A DNA stretch of 64,000 bases from Cordia subcordata (lineage: Eukaryota; Streptophyta; Magnoliopsida; Boraginales; Cordiaceae), in assembly GCA_028554755.1 (NCBI GenBank), contig JAPTOF010000006.1, positions 18,351,001 through 18,415,000 on the forward strand. Direction: 5' to 3'. A program made the translations under genes and the position numbers. Numbering within the stretch: position 1 is the stretch's first letter; each line of letters begins with the position of its first letter. This document shows positions 44,615 through 57,042 of this stretch, one piece after another. Below the pieces are notes generated by a model. The model worked only from the letters and a program-made list of their open reading frames with translations. It had not been told where the DNA came from and did no database searches.

Positions 44615-46003
44615 ACACCCCCAAAGCTTCTCCTTGCTTGTCCCCAAGCAAGCCCAATCTTAAATTTATTTCTAAAGCCGATGGAAAGGGTTACCCAAGG
44701 GATTAAATTTCTATCAAGGTTAGTCTAAGAAACATGAAGAGGGCATTCCTGTTGTGGAGAGATCCCTAAGCCTCTTTTGATCTTCACTCTACTCATAAGG
44801 GGTCTCGTTCCTTGTTGGAATTTCCTAGGTAGCCAAGCCATCACAAGCCTAAGTTGTAATTCACGCACTCGAGATGTGGATATTTCATACTCCTTCCACT
44901 ATCATGGCCTCCCTAACATGCACAAAGCCTCAAAGACAAGAAGAGAGAATATAAAAACACAGTGGCTTATCAAAAGCCTTATTCACATATCTACAAAGAC
45001 GACAGCATGCGCTAAGTTGACATTGTGTCACTTATGCACTTATTCACAAAACTTTTTGATGCCTATGGCTTTTTTTTTCTCTTTTCCTTTTTTCTTTACT
45101 TTTTTTTCCAATCTTTTTGCACCTTTTTTTTCAAAACCGTTTTAGATTTTTCATACTTTGCATTGTATTCACAAAAAGAAAAGAAAAGGAAAGGCTTTAA
45201 CACATCAAAAGGAACCAATCAAAGAAGGGGCACTCATATCAGCAACCCTTTTCTAACACTTTTTCCTACCAAGCCATGGGATGGCTACATGAGTCATTCT
45301 TAAAGGTCCTCACTCCTTAAAACTTTAAAGGGCATCCCCTCCAAGACTTAGCTTTCAAACCAATCTATTCATTTCACCCTAACACGTCTCATATTTGTGA
45401 ATCAACAGAGGCAATCACAATAGCCAACATAATGATCAACAAAGAAATAAATGACTTTACATGCATCAAAATTGAAAACTTTTCACCATTTTCAGGCACA
45501 TAATGCAATCTACCCTAGGTAAGATATATAACAAGCAAACCAAACTCCCACACCCCCAAACCTAAACTTTTCTTATCGTTAAGCAAATAGAGAAAAAGAC
45601 ATAAATAAGCAAATTGGCATTACAAACTACAAAGCAAGGGTGGTAGGGATAGGGTCAAAAAACATGGGGAACAAAGGGAGAAAGGATAGGTACAACCTTG
45701 CATTTTCTTCAAAGCCTTCCATTCTTTGTCATTTTGGTCTCTGGCCTTCTCTCTTTGACCCGTGCATCTCCCATCTTCATCACCCATCAATTTCCAATCT
45801 CAATCTTTACCCAAAGTTCACCTAAATCATTAAAAACAAGCAATTAGTGGAGTAATTTCGCTATTAAACTCAATATGTACATTTGTTTACGCTTAAGCCT
45901 ATTCTTATCATAAGCACTACACTAATGCATCTTTATGAACACTTAACACCTCTTAATCATGGGCAAATAACAATGCAAACACACAACAAAGCACAGCACA
46001 TCA
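44615..46003 (-). repeat. Array unit 5
   Basis: 1389 bp, inner type. The first half is nearly identical to unit 4. Later sites (ACTTTTTGATGCC, CCGTTTTAG) are shared with units 6 and 7. Confidence 0.9.
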
Positions 46004-47391
46004 ACACCCCCAAAGCTTCTCCTTGCTTGTCCCCAAGCAAGCCCAATCTTAAATTTATTTCTAAAGCCGATGGAAAGGGTTACCCAAGGGATTAACTTTC
46101 TATCAAGGTTAGTCTAAGAAACATGAAGAGGGCATTCCTGTTGTGGATAGATCCCTAAGCCTCTTTTGATCTTCACTCTACTCATAAGGGGTCTCGTTCC
46201 TTGTTGGAATTTCCTAGGTAGCCAAGCCATCACAAGCCTAAGTTGTAACTCACGCACTCGAGATGTTGATATTTCATACTCCTTCCACTATCATGGCCTC
46301 ACTAACATGCACAAAGCCTCAAAGACAGGAAGAGAGAATATAAAAACACAGTGGCTTACCAAAAGCCTTATTCACATATCTACAAAGTCGACAGCATGCG
46401 CTAAGTTGACATTGTGTCACTTATGCACTTATTCACAAAACTTTTTGATGCCTTTGGCTTTTTTTTTCTCTTTTCCTTTTTTCTTTACTTTTTTTCCAAT
46501 CTTTTTGCACCTTTTTTTTCAAAACCGTTTTAGATTTTACATACTTTGCATTGTATTCACAAAAAGAAAAGAAAAGGAAAGGCTTTAACACATCAAAAGG
46601 AACCAATCAAAGAAGGGACACTCATATCAACAACCCTTTTCTAACACTTTTTCCTACCAAGCCATGGGATGGCTACATGAGTCATTCTTAAAGGTCCTCA
46701 CTCCTTAAAACTTTAAAGGGCATCCCCTCCAAGACTTAGCTTTCAAACCAATCTATTCATTTCACCCTAACACGTCTCATATTTATCAATCAACAGAGGC
46801 AATCACAATAGCCAACATAATGATCAACAAAGAAATAAATGACTTTACATGCATCAAAATTGAAAACTTTTCACCATTTTCAGGCACATAATGCAATCTA
46901 CCCTAAGTAAGATATATAACAAGCAAACCAAACTCCCACACCCCCAAACCTAAACTTTTCTTATCGTTAAGCAAATAGAGCAAAAGACATAAATAAGAAA
47001 ATTGGCATTACAAACTACAAAGCAAGGGTGGTAGGGATAGCGTCAAAAAACATGGGGAACAAAGGGAGAAAGGATAGGTACAACCTTGCATTTTCTTCAA
47101 AGCCTTCCATTCTTTGTCATTTTGGTCTCTGGCCTTCTCTATTTGACCCGTGCATCTCCCATCTTCATCACCCATCAATTTCCAATCTCAATCTTTACCC
47201 AAAGTTCACCTAAATCATTAAAAACAAGCAATTAGTGGAGTAATTTCGCTATTAAACTCAATATGTACATTTGTTTACGCTTAAGCCTATTCTTATCATA
47301 AGCACTACACTAATGCATCTTTATGAAAACTTAACACCTCTTAATCATGGGCAAATAACAATGCAAACACACAAAAAAGCACAGCACATCA
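46004..47391 (-). repeat. Array unit 6
   Basis: 1388 bp, inner type, close to unit 7. It has a private change TCTACAAAGTCGACAG near 46380. Confidence 0.9.
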
Positions 47392-48779
47392 ACACCCCCA
47401 AACCTTCTTTTGCTTGTCCCCAAGCAAGCCCAATCTTAAATTTATTTCTAAAGCCGATGGAAAGGGTTACCCAAGGGATTAACTTTCTATCAAGGTTAGT
47501 CTAAGAAACATGAAGAGGGCATTCTTGTTGTGGAGAGATCCCTAAGCCTCTTTTGATCTTCACTCTACTCATAAGGGGTCTCGTTCCTTGTTGGAATTTC
47601 CTAGGTAGCCAAGCCATCACAAGCCTAAGTTGTAACTCACGCACTCGAGATGTTGATATTTCATACTCCTTCCACTATCATGGCCTCCTTAACATGCACA
47701 ATGCCTCAAAGACAAGAAGAGAGAATATAAAAACACAATGGCTTATCAAAAGCCTTATTCACATATCTACAAAGACGACAGCATGCGCTAAGTTTACATT
47801 GTGTCACTTATGCACTTATTCACAAAACTTTTTGATGCCTTTGGCTTTTTTTTTCTCTTTTCCTTTTTTCTTTACTTTTTTTTCCAATCTTTTTGCACCT
47901 TTTTTTTCAAAACCGTTTTAGATTTTTCATACTTTACATTGTATTCACAAAAAGAAAAGAAAAGGAAAGGCTTTAACACATCAAAAGGAACCAATCAAAG
48001 AAGGGGCACTCATATCAACAACCCTTTTCTAACACTCTTTCCTACCAAGCCATGGGATGGCTACATGAGTCATTCTTAAAGGTCTTCACTCCTTAAAACT
48101 TTAAAGGGCATCCCCTCCAAGACTTAGCTTTCAAACCAATCTATTCATTTCACCCTAACACGTCTCATATTTATCAATCAACAGAGGCAATCACAATAGC
48201 CAACATATTGATCAACAAAGAAATAAATGACTTTACATGCATCAAAATTGAAAACTTTTCACCATTTTCAGGCACATAACGCAATCTACCCTAAGTAAGA
48301 TATATAACAAGCAAACCAAACTCCCACACCCCCAAACCTAAACTTTTCTTATCCTTAATCAAATAGAGCAAAAGACATAAATAAGCAAATTGGCATTACA
48401 AATTACAAAGCAAGGGTGGTAAAGATAGGGTAAAAAAACATGGGGAACAAATGGAGAAAGGATAGGTACAACCTTGCATTTTCTTCAAAGCTTTTCATTC
48501 TTTGTCTTTTTGGTCTCCGGCCTTCTCTCTTTGACCCGTGCATCTCCCATCTTCATCACCCATCAATTTCCAATCTCAATCTTTACCCAAAGTTCACCTA
48601 AATCATTAAAAACAAGCAATTAGTGGAGTAATTTCACTATTAAACTCAATATGTACATTTGTTTACGCTTAAGCCTATTCTTATCATAAGCACTACAATA
48701 ATGCATCTTTATGAACACTTAACACCTCTTAATCATGGGCAAATAACAATGCAAAAGCACAAAAAAGCACAGCACATCA
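47392..48779 (-). repeat. Array unit 7
   Basis: 1388 bp. Inner type over most of its length, changing towards the outer type in its right part (AAATGGAGAAAGG near 48450), so it is the right-hand border of the homogenised block. A two-base loss (CTTCTTTTGC) is near 47405. Confidence 0.9.
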
Positions 48780-50166
48780 ACACCCCCAAACCTTTTCCTT
48801 GCATGTCCCCAAGCAAGTCCAATCTTAAATTTATTTCTAAAGCCGATGCAAAGGGTTACCCAAGGGATTAACTTTCTATCAAGGTTAGTCTAAGAAACAT
48901 GAAGAGGGCATTCCTATTGTGGAGAGATCCCTAAGCCTCTTTTGATCTTCCCTCTACTCATAAAGGGACTCGTTCCTTGTTGGAATTTCCTAGGTAGCCA
49001 AGCCATTACAAGCCTAAGTTCTAACTCACGCACTCGAGATGTTGATATTTCATACTCCTTCCACCATCATGGCCTCCCTAACATGCACAAAGCCTCAAAG
49101 TCAAGAAGAGAGAATATAAAAACACAATGGCTTATAAAAAGCCTTATTCACATATCTACAAAGACGACAGCATGCGCTAAATTGCCGTTGTGTCACTTAT
49201 GCACTTATTCACAAAACTTTTTGATGCCTTTGGCTTTTTTTTTTTTTCCTTTTTTTTACTTTTTTTTTCAATCTTTCTGCACCCTTTTGTCCCTTTTTTT
49301 TCAAAACCTTTTTAGATTTTTCATACTTTGCAATGTATTCACAAAAACAAAACAAAAGGAAAGGCTTTGACACATCAAAAGGAACCAATCAAGGAAGGGG
49401 CACTCACCTCAACAAACCTTTTCTAAAACTCTTTCCTACCAAGCCATGGGGTGGCTACATGAGTCATTCTTAAAGGTTCTCACCCCTTAAAACTTTAAAG
49501 GGCATCCCCTCCAAGACTTAGCTTTTAAACCACTCTATTCATTTCACCCTAATACGTCTCATATTTATCAATCAACAGAGGCAATCACAATAGCCAACAT
49601 AACGATCAACAAAGAAATAAATGACTTTACATACATCAAAATTGAAAAAGTTTCACCATTTTCAGGCGCATAATGCAATATACCCCAAGTAAGATATATA
49701 TCAAGCAAACCAAACTCCCACACCCCCAAACCTAAACTTTTCTTATCCTTAAGCAAATAGAGCAAAAGACATAAATAAGCAAATTGGAATTACAAAGCAA
49801 GGGTGGTAGGGATAGGGCAAAAAAACATGGGGAACAAATGGAGAAAGGATTGGTAAAACCTTGCATTTTCTTCAAAGCTTTCCATTCTTTGTCTTTTTGG
49901 TCTCTGGTCTTCTCACTTTGACCTGTGCATCTCCCATCTTCAACACCCATCAATTTCCAATCTCAATCTTAACCCAAAGATCACCTAAATCATTAAAAAT
50001 AAGCAATTAGTGTAGTAATTTCTCTCTTAAACTCAATATGTACATTTGTTTACGCTTAAGCCTATTCTTATCATAAGCACTACACTAATGCATCTTTATG
50101 AACACTTAACACCTCTTAATCATGGGCAAATAACAATGCAAAAGCACAAAAAAGCACAGCACATCA
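48780..50166 (-). repeat. Array unit 8
   Basis: 1387 bp, outer type. The pyrimidine-rich tract near 49235-49300 is rearranged and carries the added phrase CACCCTTTTGTCCC, which is shared with units 9-12. Confidence 0.9.
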
Positions 50167-51558
50167 ACACCCCCAAACCTTTTCCTTGCTTGTCCCCAAG
50201 CAAGCCCAATCTTAAATTTATTTCAAAAGCCGATGCAAAGGGTTAGCCAAGGGATTAACTTTCTATCAAGGTTAGTCTAAGAAACATGAAGAGGGCATTC
50301 CTAATGTGGAGAGATCCCTAAGCCTCTTTCGATCTTCCCACTACTCATAAGGGGTCTCGTTCGTTGTTGGAATTTCCTTGGTAGCCAAGCCATCACAAGC
50401 CTAAGTTCTAACTCACGCACTCGAGATGTTGATATTTCATACTCCTTTCACTATCATGGCCTCCCTAACATGCACAAAGCCTCAAAGACAAGAAGAGAGA
50501 ATATAAAAACACAGTGGCTTATAAAAAGCCTTATTCACATATCTACAAAGACGACAACATGCGCTAAGTTGACATTGTGTCACTTATGCACTTATTCACA
50601 AAACTTTTTGATGCCTTTGGCTTTTTTTTTCTCTTTTCCTTTTTTTTTACTTTTTTTTTCCACCTTTCTGCACCCTTTTGTCCCTTTTTTTTCAAAACCT
50701 TTTTAGATTTTTCATACTTTGCATTGTATTCACAAAAAGAAAACAAAAGGAAAGGCTTTGACACATCAAAAGGAACCAATCAAGGAAGGGGCACTCACAT
50801 CAACAACCCTTTTCTAATACTCTTTCCTACCAAGCCATGGGGTGGCTACATGAGTCATTCTTAAAGGTCCTCACTCCTTAAAACTTTAGAGGGCATCCCC
50901 TCCAATACTTAGCTTTCAAACCACTCTATTCATTTCACCCTAATATGTCTCATATTTATCAATCAACAGAGGCAATCACAATAGCCAACATAATGATCAA
51001 CAAAGAAATAAATGACTTTACATGCAACAAAATTGAAAAATTTTCACCATTTTTAGGCACATAATGCAATCTACACTAAGTAAGATATATAACAAGCAAA
51101 CCAAACTCCCACACCCCCAAACCTAAACTTTTCTTATCCTTAAGCAAATAGAGCAAAAGACATAAATAAGCAAATTGGCATTACAAAGCAAGGGTGGTAG
51201 GGATAGGGCAAAAAAAACATGGGGAACAAATGGAGAAAGGATAGGTACAACCTTGCATTTTCTTCAAAGCTTTCCATTCTTTGTCTTTTTGGTCTCTGGT
51301 TTTCTTTCTTTGACCCGTGCATCTCCCATCTTCATCACCCATCAATTTCGAAACTAAATCTTAACCCAAAGTTCTCCTAAATCATTAAAAACAAGCAATT
51401 AGTGTAGTAATTTATCTCTTAAACTCAAAATGTACATTTGTTTACGCTTATGCCTATTCTTATCATAAGCACTACACTAATGCATCTTTATGAACGCTTA
51501 ACACCTCTTAATCATGGGCAAATAACAATGCAAACACAAAAAAAAGTACAGCACATCA
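50167..51558 (-). repeat. Array unit 9
   Basis: 1392 bp, the longest unit, because of the expanded pyrimidine tract near 50630-50700. Confidence 0.9.
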
Positions 51559-52899
51559 ACACCCCCAAACCTTCTCCTTGCTTGTCCCCAAGCAAGCCCA
51601 ATCTTAAATTTATTTCTACAGCCGATGCAAAGGGTTACCCAAGGGATTAACTTTCTATCAAGGTTAGTCTAAGAAACATGAAGAAGGCATTCCTATTGTG
51701 GAGAGATCCCTAAGCCTCTTTTTATCTTCCCTCTATTCCTTGTTGGAATTTCCTAGGTAGCCAAGCCATCATAAGCCTAAGTTCTAACTCACGCACTAGA
51801 GATGTTGTCATGGCCTCCCTAACATGCACAAAGCCTCAAAGACAAGAATAGAGAATATAAAAACACAATGCCTTATAAAAAGCCTTATTCACATATCTAC
51901 AAAGATGACAGCATGCGCTAAATTGACATTGTGTCACTTATGCACTTATTCACAAAACTTTTTGATGCCTTTGGCTTTTTTTTTCTCTTTTCCTTTTTTT
52001 TTCAATCTTTCTGCACCCTTTTGTCCCTTTTTTTTCAAAACCTTTTTAGATTTTTCATACTTTGCATTGTATTCACAAAAAGAAAAGAAAAGGAAAGGCT
52101 TTAACACATCAAAAGGAACCAATCAAGGAAGGGGCACTCACATCAACAACCCTTTTCTAACACTCTTTCCTACCAAGCCATGGGGTGGCTACATGAGTCA
52201 TTCTTAAAGGTTCTCACTCCTTAAAACTTTCAAGGGCATCCCTTCCAAGACTTAGCTTTCAAATCACTCTATTCATTTCACCCTAAAACGTCTCATTTTT
52301 ATCAATCAACAGAGGCAATCACAATAGCCAACATAATGATCAACAAAGAAATAAATGACTTTTCATGCATCAAAATTGAAAAATTTTCACCATTTTTAGG
52401 CACATAATGCAATTTACACTAAGTAAGATATATGACAATCAAACCAAACTCCCACACCCCCAAACCTAAACTTTTCTTATCCTTAAGCAAAAGAGCAAAA
52501 GACATAAATAAGCAAATTGGCATTACAAAGCAAGGGTGGTAGGGATAGGGCAAAAAAACGTGGGGAACAAATGGAGAAAGGATAGGTACAACCTTGCATT
52601 TTCTTCAAAGCTTTCCATTCTTTGTCTTTTTGGTCTCTGGTCTTCTTTCTTTGACCCGTGCATCTCCCATCTTCATCACCCATCAATTTCCAATCTCAAT
52701 CTTAACCCAAAGTTCACCTAAATCATTAAAAACAAGCAATTAGTGTCGTAATTTCGCTCTTAAACTCAATATGTACATTTGTTTATGCTTAAGCCTATTC
52801 TTATCATAAGCACTACACTAATGCATCTTTATGAAAACTTAACACCTCTTAATCATGGGCAAATAACAATGCAAACACACAAAAAAGCACAGCACATCA
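51559..52899 (-). repeat. Array unit 10, with internal deletions
   Basis: 1341 bp. It lacks about 20 bp near 51735 (the ATAAGGGGTCTCG phrase), about 25 bp near 51806 (the GATATTTCATACTCC phrase) and part of the pyrimidine tract. Confidence 0.9.
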
Positions 52900-54252
52900 A
52901 CACCCCCAAAGCTTCTCCTTGCTTGTCCCCAAGCAAGCCCAATCTTAAATTTATTTCTAAAGTCGATGCAAAGGGTTACCCAAGGGATTAACTTTCTATC
53001 AAGGTTAGTCTAAGAAACATGAAGAGGGCATTCTTATTGTGGAGAGATCCCTAAGCCTCTTTTGATCTTCCCTCTACTCATAAGGGGTCTCATTCCTTGT
53101 TGGAATTTCCTAGGTAGCCAGGCCATCACAAGCCTAAGTTCTAACTCACGCACTTGAGATGTTGATATTTCATACTCCTTCCACTATCATGGCCTCCCTA
53201 ACATGCACAAAGCCTCAAAAACAAGAAGAGAGAATATAAAAACACAATGGCTTATAAAAAGCCTGATTCACATATCTTCAAAGAAGACAACATGCGCTAA
53301 ATTGACACTGTGTCACTTATGCACTTATTCACAAAACTTTTTGATGCCTTTGGCTTTTTTTTCCTCTTTTCCTTTTTTTTACTTTTTTTTTCAATCTTTC
53401 TGCACCCTTTTGTCCCTTTTTTTTCAAAACCTTTTTAGATTTTTCATACTTTGCATTGTATTCACAAAAAGAAAAGAAAAGGAAAGGCCTTAACGCATCA
53501 AAAGGAACCAATCAAGGAAGGGGCACTCACATCAACAACCCTTTTCTTACACTCTTTCCTAGCAAGGCATGGGTTGGCTACATGAGTCATTCTTAAAGGT
53601 CCTCACTCCTTAAAACTTTAAAGGGCATCCCCTCCAAGATTTAGCTTTCAAACTACTCTATTCATTTCACCCTAATACGTCTCATATTTATCAATCAACA
53701 GAGGCAATCACAATAGCCAACATAATGATCAACAAAGAAATAAATGACTTTACATGCATCAAAATTGAAATATTTTCACCATTTTTAGGCGCATAATGCA
53801 ATCTACCCTAAGTAAGATATATAACAAGCAAACCAAACTCCCACACCCCCAAACCTAAACTTTTCTTATCCTTAAGCAAATAGAGGAAAAGACATAAATA
53901 AGCAAATTGGCATTACAAAGCAAAGGTGGTAGGGAAAGATACAACCTTGCATTTTCTTCAAAGCTTTCCATTCTTTGTCTTTTTGGTCTCTGGTCTTCTC
54001 TCTTTGACCCGTGCATCTCCCATCTTCATCACCCATCAATTTCCAATCTCAATCTTAACCCAAAGTTCTCCTAAATCATTAAAAACAAGCAATTAGTGTA
54101 GTAATTTATCTCTTACACTCAATATGTACATTTGTTTACGCTTAAGCCTATTCTTATCATAAGCACTACACTAGTGCATCTTTATGAACACTTAACACCT
54201 CTTAATCATGGGCAAATAACAATTCAAACACACAAAAAAGCACAGCACATCA
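52900..54252 (-). repeat. Array unit 11, with internal deletion
   Basis: 1353 bp. About 37 bp are lost near 53936, where GTAGGGA joins directly to AAGATACAACC. Confidence 0.9.
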
Positions 54253-55642
54253 ACACCCCCAAACCTTCTCCTTGCTTGTCCCCAAGCAAGCCCAATCTTA
54301 AATTTATTTCTAAAGCTGATGCAAAGGGTTACCCAAGGGATTAACTTTCTGTCAAGGTTGGTCTAAGAAACATGAAGAGGGCATTCCTATTGTGGAGCAA
54401 TCCCTAAGACTCTTTTGATCTTCCCTCTACTCATAAGGTGTCTCGTTCCTTGTTGGAATTTCCTAGGTACCAAAGCCATCACAAGCCTAAGTTCTAACTC
54501 ACGCACTCGAGATATTGATATTTCATACTCCTTCCACTATCATGGCCTCCCTAACATGCACAAAGCCTCAAAGACAGGAAGAGAGAATATAAAAAGACAA
54601 TGGCTTATAAAAAGCCTTATTCACATATCTACAAAGACGGCAGCATGCGCTAAGTTGACATTGTGTCACTTATGCTCTTATTCACAAAACTTTTTGATGC
54701 CTTTGGCTTTTTTTTTTCTTTTCCTTTTTTTTTACTTTTTTTTTCAATCTTTTTTCACGCTTTTGTCCCTTTTTTTTCAAAACCTTTTTAAATTTTTCAT
54801 ACTTTGCATTGTATTCACAAAAAGAAAAGAAAAGGAAAGGCTTTAACACATCAAATGGAACCAATCAAGGAAGGGGCACTCACATCAACAACCCTTTTCT
54901 AACACTCTTTCCTACCAAGCCATGGGGTGGCAACATGAGTCATTCTTAAAGGTCCTCACTCCTTAAAACTTTAAAGGGCGTCCCCTCCAAGACTTAGCTT
55001 TCAAACCACTCTATTCATTTCACCCTAATACATCTCATATTTATCAATCAACAGAGGCAATCACAATAGCCAACATATTGATCAACAAAGAAATAAATGA
55101 CTTTTCATGCATCAAAATTGAAAAATTTTCACCATTTTTAGGCACATAATGCAATCTACCCTAAGTAAGATATATAACAAGCAAACCAAACTCCCACACC
55201 CCCAAACCTAAACTTTTCTTATCCTTAAGCAAACAGAGCAAAAGGCATAAATAAGCAAATTGGCATTACAAAGCAAGGGTGGTAGGGATAGGGTAAAAAA
55301 ACATGGGGAACAAATGGAGAAAGGATAGATACAACCTTGCATTTTCTTCAGAGCTTTCCATTCTTTGTCTTTTTGGTCTCTGGTCTTCTCTCTTTGACCC
55401 GTGCGTCCCCCATCTTCATCACCCATCAATTTCCAATCTCAATCTTGACCCAAAGTTCACCTAAATCATTAAAAACAAGCAATTAGTGTAGTAATTTCTC
55501 TCTTAAACTCAATATGTACTTTTGTTTACGCTTAAGCCTATTCTTATCATAAGCACTACACTAATGCATCTTTATGAACACTTAACACCTCTTAATCATG
55601 GGCAAATAACAATGCAAACACACATAAAATCACAACACATCA
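54253..55642 (-). repeat. Array unit 12 (outermost)
   Basis: 1390 bp. It ends exactly at the LTR terminus (…ACACATCA in plus orientation). Beyond it is a plus-strand LTR of H1 rather than a polypurine tract. This is therefore the original integration edge of G1 plus its array. Confidence 0.9.
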
Positions 55643-56693
55643 ATAAACATATGCTATGTTTTTCTTGTTTCAATGGCTATTGTTCAATACATGTCTAGGT
55701 GCTTGATAATTTTGCCTATAAGAGTTGCAATTGTATAAGTTAAAGTCTATTTGCTGCTAAACACCTTTAATCCATTCTATAATCATGTCTATGTGTTTAT
55801 GTGTGGATCTTATAAAGTGGGTAATGCTTATGTTCGTGTCCATGTGTATGTTTGCATGCCTAGTAGTAAATATGACCTTAATATTACATACACGTTGGTT
55901 CAAAAGTGCTTTTAATGGTGTAATCTATGCATGACGATGTTTGGTAGTCGAGTAGGTCCTTTTATTCACGAACACCTTAGCCTAGAACATGTATAAATGC
56001 ACTAATAGGCCAAATCCTGCTATTGTGACCTTAGAATGACGAAGCATAATTAAAGGCTAGTTTAAATCGAGTCTCCTTTGGCTTTAAATCCAGTCAGTAG
56101 GTTTCTAGGTAGATTTAGTTGACTCTAGAGGCATTAGGTCTTGGCTTTAAATCCAGCGAATGATTTAGGTACTAGGGTAGGTTTGTTCTAGGTCACTTAG
56201 GAAGCTAGTTAGTCACTTTTAAGGCCCTAGGCCATAAGGACCACGCTGTAGCTCTAGGAGACGCCGCCTAGGAATAGACCTGCACCAAGTCCCAGGGAGA
56301 AATTAGGATACTAACTAAGCAACCTAGTAAAAGAGCAATTGACGATTAAGCCATTCCATGTAATCCCATAGTATTGGAGTCTAGGATCACCTATTAGCAA
56401 GCAGATATCACCCTAATCCCTTTCATTTGTTAGTTATCTCTAGACAGCTTGTCTCTGTACTTTTTATTCCCGTAGTGTAGTTTTATTTTCTTTAGTTAGT
56501 GTTCCCGACCATCCAAAAACACCAAAAATAGTTAGTTTAAGTTCCCTTTTTGGCATTCTCTAGTACACAAATGCGTAGAATCCATCCCACAACATAGCCT
56601 CCCTGTGGTTCGATACTCATTCTTGCACACACTACACTCATCGATCCGTACACTTGTTGGTCTTTAAAGCTTGCACTCGAGAGACAACCATCA
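55643..56693 (+). repeat. H1 LTR, 3' part
   Basis: This is plus-strand sequence colinear with G3's LTR from about 23585 to its end: the ATGTCTATGTGTTTATGTGTGG phrase near 55786, GGCTTTAAATCC repeats near 56092 and 56145, the CGCCGCCTAGG block near 56263, and the end TCGAGAGACAACCATCA. It has about 90 extra bases near 55890-55990 compared with G3. It is the likely continuation of 16704-17405. After the LTR end comes copia-B LTR sequence at an internal position, so H1 itself had inserted into a copia LTR. Confidence 0.8.
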
Positions 56694-56812
56694 CTTGGAA
56701 TTGGGTTTGGGCTTTCTTTAGAGTCCAAGAAAACCTAATTGGGCTTGGATGGTTTCTTATTGGGCTTAGGCCTCCACGTGAATTATGGACTACGTGTTGG
56801 GCTTGGATTATG

Positions 56813-56950
56813 GGCTTCTCCCAATCTTCCAAGACATGTGCTAGAAGTTATTACGAGAAGAATTCAAATTGTATAAGTAATGGCTTCTCCCAATCTTCCA
56901 AGACATGTGCTAGAAGTTATTACGAGAAGAATTCAAATTGTATAAGTAAC
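56813..56950 (+). repeat. 69-bp tandem duplication in copia LTR
   Basis: Two copies begin GGCTTCTCCCAATCTTCC, at 56813 and 56882, and end GTATAAGTAA. They look identical as read, so the duplication is recent. It lies about 85-220 bp upstream of the TATA box. Confidence 0.9.
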
Positions 56951-57034
56951 TTCCATGACATATGGCAAACATTTACCACTAGGAAAAAGTTTGCCACATG
57001 GAAAGTTTACAAGGTTTGGGTCTGAAACTTTTCT

Positions 57035-57042
57035 TATAAATA
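57035..57042 (+). promoter_or_regulatory. TATA box of copia-B LTR
   Basis: TATAAATA is followed by GGCAAGACC, conserved with 6594 and 14784. Confidence 0.55.

Larger units (their letters stand above)
39074..55642 (-). repeat. Tandem array of 12 retrotransposon-derived units, about 1.39 kb each
   Basis: Twelve head-to-tail units fill 16,569 bp. In element direction each unit contains the last roughly 1.1 kb of an Athila-like 3' UTR (both hairpin/polypurine modules), the polypurine tract and the first 285 bp of the LTR, then jumps back to the 3' UTR. The jump falls at CCAT, which is present in both the 3' UTR (about 20055 in G1) and the LTR (38789-38792). Unit lengths are 1387, 1381, 1384, 1389, 1389, 1388, 1388, 1387, 1392, 1341, 1353 and 1390. 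The array is continuous with the complete G1 5' LTR on its left. On the right it ends exactly at the LTR's terminal TGAT. Recurring open frames of 60-140 codons are by-products of the repeat. Confidence 0.95.

Noticed and set aside
38953..54846. Repeated open frames (about 61-143 codons, starting MFTLKPIL, MHKASK or MIFTLL) occurring once per array unit
   Set aside because: They recur only because the DNA repeats. They use U3 and 3' UTR sequence, many begin at TTG, they change frame and length with small indels, and they run opposite to the element's transcription. No domain is recognisable.
39074..55642. Array considered as CRISPR, rDNA spacer or a tandem gene family
   Set aside because: The unit is 1.39 kb with no short repeat-spacer pattern and no rRNA or gene. 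It aligns fully to retrotransposon 3' UTR and LTR.
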